From positions 1-14,064 of the forward strand of contig RQOI01000082.1 of the NCBI GenBank assembly GCA_003854995.1: DNA of 14,064 bases. The letters run 5' to 3'. The notes under the pieces were generated by a model. That model was not told the DNA's origin. It worked only from the letters and a program-made list of their open reading frames with translations, and ran no database searches. Shown one piece after another: positions 7,388 through 14,012 of the stretch (its first letter is position 1; every line of letters starts with the position of its first letter). A program made the translations under genes and the position numbers. The DNA is from Candidatus Zhuqueibacterota bacterium. GTDB lineage: Bacteria > Zhuqueibacterota > Zhuqueibacteria > Residuimicrobiales > Krinioviventaceae.

Positions 7388-7830
7388 GCAGGGCTGCCAG
7401 GGACGTCGTCAATGCGTGCCATTTTTCTGGCGCTCGCCAACCTCATCCCGCGTAACTTGGTCCGCCGGATCGCAGTTGTTTTATGCCGATAAAAATAGCG
7501 AAAAATTGGATTGCCTTTTAGGATGAAATCGATTATTATGTCAGAGATATATCTTGTTCATGCTGAACGTATGAGCTGAATCCCTCAAGCTCGCTTTGCA
7601 TGATTCGTTCAAACTCACGCCGCGGAGCCCTTGGCGCAGCTTTCGGCCGCAACCAAAACGTCAAGGCATCGCATCAATCGCGTAAAGCGAAAGATTGGAA
7701 CCATCGAGCTCAGCGAGTCGCACCGAGAAAAACAATAGCCAATGGCGTTTCTCGGTGGCCCTCAGGGCGCTCGGTGGTTAATTCTTCATTCTGCGAAAGA
7801 CTTGAAAAAAACTCAATTCGGAGAGGCGCC
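7388..7830 (+). other. Intergenic leader without a gene
   Basis: These 443 nt separate the lysine operon from the next gene. The frame of the downstream protein is open back to an ATG at 7600, but the added 77 residues are basic, low in hydrophobic content and lack the signal-like start seen from 7831, so they are treated as non-coding. I see AT-rich stretches around 7490-7560 that could hold a promoter, but no convincing hexamer pair. The only clear structure is the hairpin at 7721-7757. Confidence 0.6.
7721..7757 (+). promoter_or_regulatory. Hairpin in the leader of the membrane-protein gene
   Basis: CACCGAGAAA (7721-7730) is perfectly complementary to TTTCTCGGTG (7748-7757). The 17-nt loop contains a further GCC-AAT-GGC mini-hairpin. 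No T-run follows on the + strand. It lies 74 nt before the start codon at 7831, so it may be a leader structure. Its role is unknown. Confidence 0.5.
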
Positions 7831-9657
7831 ATGAGCAGCCGAAAAATGGACAGTCTCTTTACGCTTTTGCTGTATTCTGTCACATTTATATTTTCGCTCT
7901 TCATTTACAAACCATCCCTGCTCTTTGCGCAATTTCAGCCTGCTTTTTATTTTGACCGCCATTTTTTACACGGTTTTCTGCACTATCCAGGCGGATTTAC
8001 GGATGCGCTCAGCCTGTTCATCTTTCAGTTCTTCTTCAATGACATCGTTGGCAGTCTGTTATTTGCTGCCATTCTGCTGGCTATTTTCCTTTTTCTGCAA
8101 GCGACTTTGCGGCAGGTTTCAACGGCGAGCCCGATCCTCGTCATTCTGCTGCCGCTTTTTCTGCTCATCATGCTCTATAATCAATATAATATACCCTTGG
8201 CAATTGCCTTCAAGTTTGCCATTGTTCTTTTCTGCGCCTGTCTCTATAGCAAGGGAGGAACGATGACGCGCGTGCTGTTGTTATGCGCTCAGCCGATTTT
8301 CTACTGGATGGTTGGCGGCTGGTTCTCGCTCTTTTTCGTCCTCGTCATCCTGTTCATCCATCTTTTCTATCACTGGTCGACAGTGATCTATCCCGCACTT
8401 TTTGCCCTGCTTTATAGCTTGTCCGCCTGTCTGTCGGCGCGGTTTCTGTTTCAGATCTCCCTCAAAGAGGCATTTCTTTACTTCATACCAGCGCAATATT
8501 ATCTCGCACCTTTTCTCTTCAAAAGCAACATCCTTTATTATCTGCTTTTAGGCTCTGTCCCGCTGCTGCTGATGCTGCTGCGAGTGCGTGATATGCTCTG
8601 CAATAAGCGACAGAGCGATGTCTGGCGAAAAAAGAGCGAAGTGATCGACCGGGTGACTGGAGTGGCTGTGCTCTGCGCCTGCATGATATTTTCAATTCAG
8701 CCCGATCAAAAGAGGAAAATAAACATCAACTGTCTGGCGGAGAAGGCGGCATGGCAGTCTGTTTTGCGCGAGGCCAAACAGATGCGATCTTACGATCGGA
8801 TCGTTGAATTCCAATGCAATCGAGCCATGTATTTCACCGGCTGTTTGCTGGACAGCCTCTTTGAAATTGAGCACTTGGTCGGCGTGAACGGTCTCTTTGT
8901 GGACCGGCTGATGGCGAGTCAAATTGCTTTGCATGCGAGTGATCTCTATTTTGATCTGGCATATATTAACGCCGCTCAGGTCATGGCGTACGAGTACCTG
9001 ACGAAATTCAGGTACGATGCGCGGGCGCTGAAACGACTGGCTCTGACCAATGCGATCAACGGCCATCCGCGCAAGACAGAAAAATTTCTCCAGCTTTTGC
9101 AAAAAAGTTTGGTACACCGGCGGTGGGCCAGAACACATCATCTCCTTCTCGATGAAGAGAGAATTCACGAGATTCCCGGCATAGCCGAAAAGCGTCGGCG
9201 CATGCCCCAGGCGGATTTCTTTCTCAGCTCCCAGGAGCCCAATACGGATATGGTCGCCCTGCTGGAGTCGAATGGGGGCAATCAGATGGCCTTTGAATAC
9301 ATGATGGCGTACTATTTGCTCGAATGCCGACTGGGTAATATTGCCAAGCACATCGGCATGCTCAAGCAATTTGATTATGGCGGCGTGCCGCGCCATCTCG
9401 AGGAAGCCGCCATCATGTACCAGACCGGCGCGTCGCGCGTCGGCGGCGAATTGATCAAAGACATCCCTTTTCGTCGCGATCGCATCGCCCTGTTCGGCCG
9501 GTTCAATAAAATCATCGCCGACAATCAAATGAACCGGCAAAGAGCAGATCAGTTGCTGCGCGCCGAGCTAGGCGATACGTTTTGGTATTATCTCTTCTCC
9601 GGAGGAGGGGGGAGGACTGACATATTGAAAAAACGGAAAATTGAAAGTGAATATTAG
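7831..9657 (+). CDS. Polytopic membrane protein with helical C-terminal domain (DUF6057-like)
   Basis: The 608-residue protein has an N-terminal half rich in hydrophobic segments, roughly at residues 10-32, 58-93 (two), 100-117, 121-140, 145-178 (two), 184-205, 232-251 and 274-290. A soluble region of about 310 residues follows, which looks alpha-helical and TPR-like. The motif YPGGFTDALSLFIFQFFF (52-69) and this layout resemble the Bacteroidota DUF6057 family as I remember it; the biochemical function is unknown. GGAGAGG (7820-7826) lies 4 nt before ATG 7831, which fixes the start over the longer frame from 7600. Its 3' end overlaps the following lipoprotein gene by 17 nt, so the two are probably translationally coupled and may act together at the cell envelope. 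Confidence 0.75.
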   Translation: MSSRKMDSLFTLLLYSVTFIFSLFIYKPSLLFAQFQPAFYFDRHFLHGFLHYPGGFTDALSLFIFQFFFNDIVGSLLFAAILLAIFLFLQATLRQVSTASPILVILLPLFLLIMLYNQYNIPLAIAFKFAIVLFCACLYSKGGTMTRVLLLCAQPIFYWMVGGWFSLFFVLVILFIHLFYHWSTVIYPALFALLYSLSACLSARFLFQISLKEAFLYFIPAQYYLAPFLFKSNILYYLLLGSVPLLLMLLRVRDMLCNKRQSDVWRKKSEVIDRVTGVAVLCACMIFSIQPDQKRKININCLAEKAAWQSVLREAKQMRSYDRIVEFQCNRAMYFTGCLLDSLFEIEHLVGVNGLFVDRLMASQIALHASDLYFDLAYINAAQVMAYEYLTKFRYDARALKRLALTNAINGHPRKTEKFLQLLQKSLVHRRWARTHHLLLDEERIHEIPGIAEKRRRMPQADFFLSSQEPNTDMVALLESNGGNQMAFEYMMAYYLLECRLGNIAKHIGMLKQFDYGGVPRHLEEAAIMYQTGASRVGGELIKDIPFRRDRIALFGRFNKIIADNQMNRQRADQLLRAELGDTFWYYLFSGGGGRTDILKKRKIESEY

Positions 9658-11185
9658 CAGCAAAAAAATCCTGTTCCTCTTAGCGGCAGTCATTGTGCTC
9701 GTCTCATCCTGCGGCCATTCTGTATCAGATTGTCAGATGACGCCGCAGCTGCCGACAATCGAGCCGGATTATCGTGACATCATCATCCCGCCCAATATAG
9801 CGCCGCTCAATTTCCGCATCAGAGAGGATGGCCGGGCGTTCAAGGCGATTTTCTCTTCTGCGGCGCAGGAACCAATCGCCATTCGTTCCAGCAGCGGCCT
9901 CATCCAAATTCCCATGCGACGGTGGAAGAAATTCATCACCGCCTGCAGGGGTGACTCTTTCACGATCGATCTATTCGTCCAGGACAGCAACCGATCGTGG
10001 CATCGATACCCGTCCATCACCAATTATGTCTCGCGACAGCCGATTGACAGCCATCTCGTCTATCGGATCATCAATCCGGGCTATGTGCTGTGGTGGGACC
10101 TCGGCATCTACCAGCGCGATCTCACGACCTTTCGCGAAAAAGCGATCTTTACAAATCGGCTGACGAAACGAAATTGCATGAACTGTCACTCCTTTTGTCT
10201 GAATGATCCCGCTCAAATGATTTTTCATATGCGCTCCGAATTTGGCGGCACGCTTCTCATCCAGAATGACGAAGTGAGCAAGATCAATACCGGCACGGCC
10301 TTCACCATGTCCGCTGGTGTCTACCCCTGCTGGCATCCGGACGGCAAACACATCGCCTTTTCGGTGAATAGGATCTTTCAGAATTTTCATGCTCATCGTG
10401 ACAAAAGCACCTATGTCTACGATACGGCTTCGGATCTGGTCATCTACGACATTGCGAACAATCGAATCACCACATCGCCAGCGGTTGCAACGAAAAGACT
10501 GGAAAATTTGCCGAACTGGCATCCGAACGGCAGGGATCTCTATTTTATTTCAGCGTCAGAGTTTATCAACAACGCGCCGTACGACACGGTGCGATATGAC
10601 CTGATGCACACGACCTATGATGTGGCCACCAATGAATGGGGCGATGTCAATCCGGTCATAACCGCAAGAGAGAGCGGCAAAAGCATCACGTTTCCCAAAG
10701 TGTCGCCGGACGGCCGCTTTTTAATGTTCACCATGAGTGATTACGGCTATTTCACCATCTATACCACGAGCAGCGATCTCTACCTGTATGATTTGACGCG
10801 GCAAGAATATGCCGAGCTGGCGGTCAACAGCGAGCACGTCGACAGTTACCACAGTTGGTCGAGCGATGGCCACTGGTTTGTCTTTTCCAGCAAGCGAAAG
10901 GATGGACTCTGCGCCCGCCCGTATTTTAGCTATGTGGACGATGACGGGCGAGCCTCGAAACCGTTTCTTCTGCCGCAGAGCGATCCGGCCTATTATGAGA
11001 CATTTCTGTTAAATTACAATGTCCCGGAGCTCGTCAAGGGGCCGGTCAAGACCGGCCATTGGCAGATCGCGCAAAAAGCTGTGGGTGATCTTGTGCCGGT
11101 CACTTTTGACTCGACCGTCGCGGTCGATGCGCTCTCCGGGGCGACAAAAATTGTCGCTGACGCCGTCAGCAGACCCTATCACTGA
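9641..11185 (+). CDS. TolB/PD40-repeat lipoprotein with one CXXCH haem-binding motif
   Basis: The 514-residue protein begins with a lipoprotein signal: basic N-terminus, hydrophobic core (10-21) and lipobox VSSC with Cys24. It should be anchored in a membrane and face the periplasm or outside. CMNCH (179-183) fits covalent c-type haem attachment. PD40/TolB-like propeller repeats follow: WHPDGKHIAFS (231-241), WHPNGRDLYFIS (293-304), SPDGRFLMFT (355-364) and WSSDGHWFVFSSKRKDG (406-422). The C-terminus carries VDALSGATKI (495-504), resembling the SGAT motif of flavinylated FMN-binding domains. The start is TTG 9641, with GTG 9647 equally possible; both overlap the upstream gene, whose product is probably a partner. 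Function is not established; an envelope electron-transfer or scaffold role is inference. Confidence 0.75.
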   Translation: MKVNISSKKILFLLAAVIVLVSSCGHSVSDCQMTPQLPTIEPDYRDIIIPPNIAPLNFRIREDGRAFKAIFSSAAQEPIAIRSSSGLIQIPMRRWKKFITACRGDSFTIDLFVQDSNRSWHRYPSITNYVSRQPIDSHLVYRIINPGYVLWWDLGIYQRDLTTFREKAIFTNRLTKRNCMNCHSFCLNDPAQMIFHMRSEFGGTLLIQNDEVSKINTGTAFTMSAGVYPCWHPDGKHIAFSVNRIFQNFHAHRDKSTYVYDTASDLVIYDIANNRITTSPAVATKRLENLPNWHPNGRDLYFISASEFINNAPYDTVRYDLMHTTYDVATNEWGDVNPVITARESGKSITFPKVSPDGRFLMFTMSDYGYFTIYTTSSDLYLYDLTRQEYAELAVNSEHVDSYHSWSSDGHWFVFSSKRKDGLCARPYFSYVDDDGRASKPFLLPQSDPAYYETFLLNYNVPELVKGPVKTGHWQIAQKAVGDLVPVTFDSTVAVDALSGATKIVADAVSRPYH

Positions 11186-11531
11186 GTTCGCCTCTTGCGG
11201 CAGTGATCGCGGCGGTTTTGAGCTGACGATGAGCGTCCTGGCGGCAGAGCAATGATCTCGCTCTTCCGGCAAGCGACAATTGCTGACATTTGAAATGGAA
11301 TATCGATAAAAAGATGTTTGTTAAACTTTGTAAACTCGAAAAAAAATTGTTGATTTTACAAAATGATTGTATTATTTTAGGATGATTCAAAAGTTGGATG
11401 AAGAGTGGTTAAATGGGGTTGTAATTATATTGAGGTTGTTTTATTGCTGACTTGATGAAAGGGTGGAACAATTAAAAGAGGAGGAACTCCCAAAAACGAG
11501 TTTTTGATTGTTGAACCGGAATTCAGAACAT
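11186..11531 (+). other. AT-rich leader region without a gene
   Basis: After the PD40 gene the first 90 nt remain GC-rich with only weak self-complementarity and no firm terminator. From about 11,280 the sequence becomes AT-rich. It holds the promoter candidate at 11,347-11,375 and a short palindrome, CAAAAACGAGTTTTTG (11,491-11,506). A purine-rich AGAGGAGG near 11,477-11,484 looks like a Shine-Dalgarno sequence, but no start codon lies at a workable distance. Confidence 0.5.
11347..11375 (+). promoter_or_regulatory. Candidate promoter upstream of the tandem C-rich hairpins
   Basis: TTGTTG (11,347-11,352) and TATTAT (11,370-11,375) are separated by 17 nt in AT-rich DNA. A transcript from here would contain both structured elements and the gene at 11,777, with a leader of about 395 nt. 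The -35 match is weak, so this is tentative. Confidence 0.35.
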
Positions 11532-11594
11532 GCGGATGGCTTCCCTCCCCTCCGTATCTGCTGACCCCCCCTAGGCAGGTACAAGGCCATCCGC
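11532..11594 (+). ncRNA. C-rich structured RNA element, copy 1 of 2
   Basis: An outer stem pairs GCGGATGGC (11,532-11,540) with the 3' arm ending CCATCCGC (11,587-11,594). An inner stem pairs GTATCTGCT (11,554-11,562) with AGGCAGGTAC (11,573-11,582). Between the 5' arms lies an 11-nt pyrimidine bulge (CCCTCCCCTCC) with nothing opposite, and the terminal loop is GA followed by seven C. A TATTTTTAAA tail follows, a weak terminator-like end. The same architecture recurs 125 nt downstream. I do not recognise it as a known riboswitch or sRNA family. Confidence 0.7.
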
Positions 11595-11656
11595 TATTTT
11601 TAAAGAAGAAACGTATGTATTGATGTCATAAAGATTGTATTTTCAAAAGTTTAAAA

Positions 11657-11720
11657 GCGGATGGCTTTCCTCCCCTTCGTACTTGCTGACCCCCCCTAGG
11701 CGAGTACACTAGTCATCCGC
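11657..11720 (+). ncRNA. C-rich structured RNA element, copy 2 of 2, ending as an intrinsic terminator
   Basis: The outer stem pairs GCGGATGGCT (11,657-11,666) with AGTCATCCGC (11,711-11,720), and can extend with the four A residues upstream pairing into the U-run. The inner stem pairs GTACTTGCT (11,679-11,687) with AGGCGAGTAC (11,698-11,707). The 11-nt C-rich bulge (TCCTCCCCTTC) and the GA-plus-seven-C loop match copy 1, including the shared block TGCTGACCCCCCCTAGGC. Six T residues follow directly (11,721-11,726), so this copy has the form of a Rho-independent terminator. It ends 56 nt before the start codon at 11,777, a position suited to attenuation. Confidence 0.75.
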
Positions 11721-11776
11721 TTTTTTATGATAATGGTGGCTTTTTTGCTTCCCCCGAATAACAATTAAGGAGCACT

Positions 11777-12952
11777 ATGTATCGACTAGCTAGTCCGACA
11801 TATTTGTTGGTATATCTGCTCTCGACCTTGGCTGCTTTTGCTGATGAAGAAATCGAGTTGGGTTATCTGTTCGACGACGATATGCAAGCCTGGTATGAAA
11901 TATCTTTTCGCTGCTCCGAATTGGTCCCCTATTTTTACGAAAAAAATGATCAGGATTCACTTTGCTATATTCTACAGTATTGGGAGGAAGAAACGGGCGT
12001 AATGGAGCCTGTGCGCCGCGCCTGGATTTTGAATCAAATAGCGCAAAATTTGTTTGAGCCAAGTTATCTCTCAGATATCATTATAGAAGATTTTATTGAG
12101 TATCTGAGCTCCTACGAGACTCAAGAGAGTGATACATCTCATTGGATTGTGCCCGGCTATGAAAAAGCGGCGCAGAAGCTATATTACATTTGTGCTGACT
12201 TTAATCAATTCATCAGAGCACTGGCCACAGAATTATTGAACTATTCCGACCTGTCGGATGATGAGTACTTGATCTGTCTTTTCTACAGTCACGAGTTCGA
12301 TGAATTTCACCGTCTCATTGAAACCGATGCAGCGAAATATACAAAGCTATATGAACAGGTGCAACGCTATCATATCGCCGTTGAAAAATTTGATATGCAC
12401 TATGGCTTTTTCCTGGGATATTGGACGCCGCGAAGCTCACTCTCTCTGTTTGGCGATAAGATAAATGTGGGCGGAGTGGTCGGAGCGCAGTGGCAGAACG
12501 TTATATTCGACTGCACACTACTCTTTCAATTCCTGGATTCAAAAAATCCCTACACGGTAAAAAATGAGGGTGATCTTATTAATACGACCCACTATTTCAG
12601 ATTTTATTTCGGCGTGGAACCGGCCTTTGTGCTATACGATTGGGACCATACGCAGGTCCATCTGATATCGGGCGCCGGCATTGATGTTGTTGAAGTGGTC
12701 CCTGAAGATGAAAATTCTTTTAACGAAGAATCCGTTAGCATAATCGGCCCCAATCTTAATGTGGGCATAGGGATTCGGCACTATTTGATCAAAGGGAAGC
12801 CCTACTACCTTCAATATAAGCTGCAATACGAATTTGTTGGCTATAACAGCCATGGCGGCACTGACCTGGCAAATGGCGAAGCTGTCTCACATCGCTTGGG
12901 ATTCTATTGGGATGCGAACACACGCAAGCACGAGTTTAGAAAATACTTTTGA
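11777..12952 (+). CDS. Secreted, probable outer-membrane beta-barrel protein of unknown function
   Basis: I do not recognise the family. The 391-residue product starts with a signal peptide (hydrophobic core about 8-20, likely cleavage after AFA at residue 22). Residues 23 to about 200 are acidic and rich in Tyr and Asp/Glu, apparently helical. From about residue 205 the sequence turns into alternating hydrophobic/aromatic strands separated by polar turns, for example FFLGYW, FYFGVEPAFVLYDW, NLNVGIGIRHY and YLQYKLQYEF, and the chain ends in a Phe, as outer-membrane barrels often do. Thus a periplasmic N-terminal domain plus a small C-terminal barrel is likely. AAGGAG (11,767-11,772) supports the ATG. 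It is the gene downstream of the two C-rich RNA elements and is more AT-rich than the lysine operon, which may reflect separate ancestry. Confidence 0.75.
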   Translation: MYRLASPTYLLVYLLSTLAAFADEEIELGYLFDDDMQAWYEISFRCSELVPYFYEKNDQDSLCYILQYWEEETGVMEPVRRAWILNQIAQNLFEPSYLSDIIIEDFIEYLSSYETQESDTSHWIVPGYEKAAQKLYYICADFNQFIRALATELLNYSDLSDDEYLICLFYSHEFDEFHRLIETDAAKYTKLYEQVQRYHIAVEKFDMHYGFFLGYWTPRSSLSLFGDKINVGGVVGAQWQNVIFDCTLLFQFLDSKNPYTVKNEGDLINTTHYFRFYFGVEPAFVLYDWDHTQVHLISGAGIDVVEVVPEDENSFNEESVSIIGPNLNVGIGIRHYLIKGKPYYLQYKLQYEFVGYNSHGGTDLANGEAVSHRLGFYWDANTRKHEFRKYF

Positions 12953-13031
12953 AATGTTTTTCTCGATAGATGCTCTTGTCCGCCATGAGCACATTTTTGG
13001 AATTTTGACTCCTCCTGCAATGTTTTAACGA

Positions 13032-13048
13032 ACCTGTAATCGACAGGT
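13032..13048 (+). other. Small hairpin between the barrel-like gene and the redoxin gene
   Basis: ACCTGT (13,032-13,037) pairs with ACAGGT (13,043-13,048) around a 5-nt loop. It is not followed by a T-run and is only 6 bp, so its role is uncertain; it could be a weak leader structure or a protein-binding palindrome. Confidence 0.3.
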
Positions 13049-13067
13049 GATATTATGGTAAATAAAA

Positions 13068-13073
13068 AAGGAG
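13068..13073 (+). promoter_or_regulatory. Ribosome-binding site favouring a GTG start
   Basis: AAGGAG ends one nucleotide before ATG 13,075 but 7 nt before GTG 13,081. The spacing favours the GTG, which also gives a tidy signal peptide beginning MRKILLL. Confidence 0.65.
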
Positions 13074-13080
13074 AATGATC

Positions 13081-13662
13081 GTGAGAAAGATACTTTTATT
13101 ATATTCATTGACCATAGGGATTTTTTTCTCCGCTTTCACTGCGAGGACGAAAGATCTAGCAAGAGTGTCAACGGATTTTTCACTCCTAGGTCATGACGGC
13201 AAAGAACACTCGCTTGCGGATTACAAAGACGCAAAGGCAATTGTCGTCATGTTCGTCGCCACCCAATGTCCCGTGTCAAACGGATTCAATGCGCGCATGG
13301 TCGAGCTGGCAAATATCTACATGCCCCAGGGCGTGGTTTTTCTCGGCATCAATTCCAACAGACAGGAAAAATGGGATGAGGTCAAGTCACACGCTGAAAA
13401 GTACGGCTTCCCCTTTGTCGTGCTCAAAGACGAGAACAATGTCATCGCTGATCAGTATCAGGCGCAGGTGACGCCTGAGGTCTATGTGCTGACTGTCGCA
13501 GGCGAGCTCCTGTATCACGGCCGCATCGATGATACAGCGACAGTGGATGAGCGCAAGAGTGAGGATCTGAAGAAGGCGCTTGACGATATCCTCGCCGGCA
13601 AAGCTCCCGCCATTGCCTCAACCAAGGCATTCGGCTGCACCATTAAGAGAATCGCAAAGTGA
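13081..13662 (+). CDS. Exported thioredoxin-fold (AhpC/TSA-redoxin type) protein with a CPxS site
   Basis: The 193-residue protein has an N-terminal hydrophobic signal (about 2-20) and a single redoxin domain. After the entry strand DFSLLGHDGKEHSLADYKDA comes VVMFVATQCPVSNGFNARM, where thioredoxins have CxxC but here there is one Cys followed by PVS. The cis-proline region TPEVYV and YHGRIDD are present, and the protein ends AFGCTIKRI. This matches a widespread family of periplasmic or secreted redoxins that share GRIDD and a terminal GCxIK; the second Cys near the C-terminus might act as partner for the first. The substrate is unknown; thiol-disulphide or peroxide chemistry is inferred from the fold. 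The gene has its own Shine-Dalgarno sequence and a strong terminator, so it is probably monocistronic or the end of the barrel-gene transcript. Confidence 0.85.
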   Translation: MRKILLLYSLTIGIFFSAFTARTKDLARVSTDFSLLGHDGKEHSLADYKDAKAIVVMFVATQCPVSNGFNARMVELANIYMPQGVVFLGINSNRQEKWDEVKSHAEKYGFPFVVLKDENNVIADQYQAQVTPEVYVLTVAGELLYHGRIDDTATVDERKSEDLKKALDDILAGKAPAIASTKAFGCTIKRIAK

Positions 13663-13671
13663 TAGCCCCCC

Positions 13672-13704
13672 TCGCCATCCGCCAAGTCTGGATGGCGATT
13701 TCTC
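13672..13704 (+). terminator. Rho-independent terminator after the redoxin gene
   Basis: TCGCCATCC (13,672-13,680) pairs perfectly with GGATGGCGA (13,690-13,698) around a 9-nt loop, followed by TTTCTC. It begins 10 nt after the stop codon. The T tract is short and interrupted, but position and stem strength are convincing. Confidence 0.75.
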
Positions 13705-13729
13705 ATCCTGAAAGAAGCAAATAGAAAAA

Positions 13730-13997
13730 GGCAGTTACAGGTAAAACAGAAAAAACATCAACACCAGATACGAGCCACGAAAACACAAGGATCACGAAGA
13801 AAAACTTTCACGCTTTGCGCAACTAGGTCGAAAAGACAAAAATAAGGTTTTTCAAATCTCGACGAAATCTTTTCGAATGGATGCTTTATAAAAAGCCGGA
13901 ACAACCAAAGGATTTTGCCGAATCACAAGTGTTGTAATCTGGCGCACCAGAATGTCCGGCGATGAAAACTGAGGCGGCATTGTCTTTATACCTTATT
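13730..13997 (-). repeat. Right copy of the flanking ~270-bp repeat, inverted
   Basis: The reverse complement of this segment aligns with 141-410, with identical blocks of 35 nt (13,936-13,970) and 20 nt (13,905-13,924). Its left end (GGCAGTTACAGGTAAAA, 13,730-13,746) is a diverged version of the TACCAG hairpin arm seen at 66-86 and 396-416. The internal palindrome (13,829-13,837 with 13,868-13,876) is conserved between the copies although the sequence around it has changed. It contains no gene. Confidence 0.85.
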
Positions 13998-14012
13998 TTC
14001 ATCTTTCCACCT
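13991..14012 (+). repeat. 22-nt direct repeat of 296-317
   Basis: This 22-nt stretch beginning CCTTATTTTCATCTTTC is identical to 296-317 except for one position (C for G). It overlaps the outer edge of the inverted repeat by 7 nt, and a related TTTCCACCTTA recurs at 14,038-14,048. The window may end inside a further repeat copy. Nothing coding is seen from 13,998 to 14,064. Confidence 0.6.

Noticed and set aside
8692..9540. Minus-strand open frame of 282 codons opposite the membrane-protein gene
   Set aside because: No recognisable motifs, no Shine-Dalgarno context checked as convincing, and it is fully covered by the better-supported + strand gene.
11502..11636. Possible leader peptide frame from TTG 11,502 running through copy 1 of the C-rich element
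   Set aside because: The purine-rich AGAGGAGG is about 17 nt away, too far for a normal start; the codons simply follow the structured element, and copy 2 has no equivalent arrangement.
11532..11720. Integron attC site, CRISPR repeats or type III antitoxin repeats as explanations for the tandem elements
   Set aside because: No integrase core-site motifs, only two units with a long spacer, no cas genes, and no toxin-like gene adjacent; the two-stem architecture with U-tails fits none of these.
13672..13698. Third copy of the C-rich element, because the terminator contains GCCATCCGC after a run of C residues
   Set aside because: It has no inner stem, no C7 loop and no C-rich bulge; the nonamer shared with copy 1 is short and the hairpin is a simple terminator.
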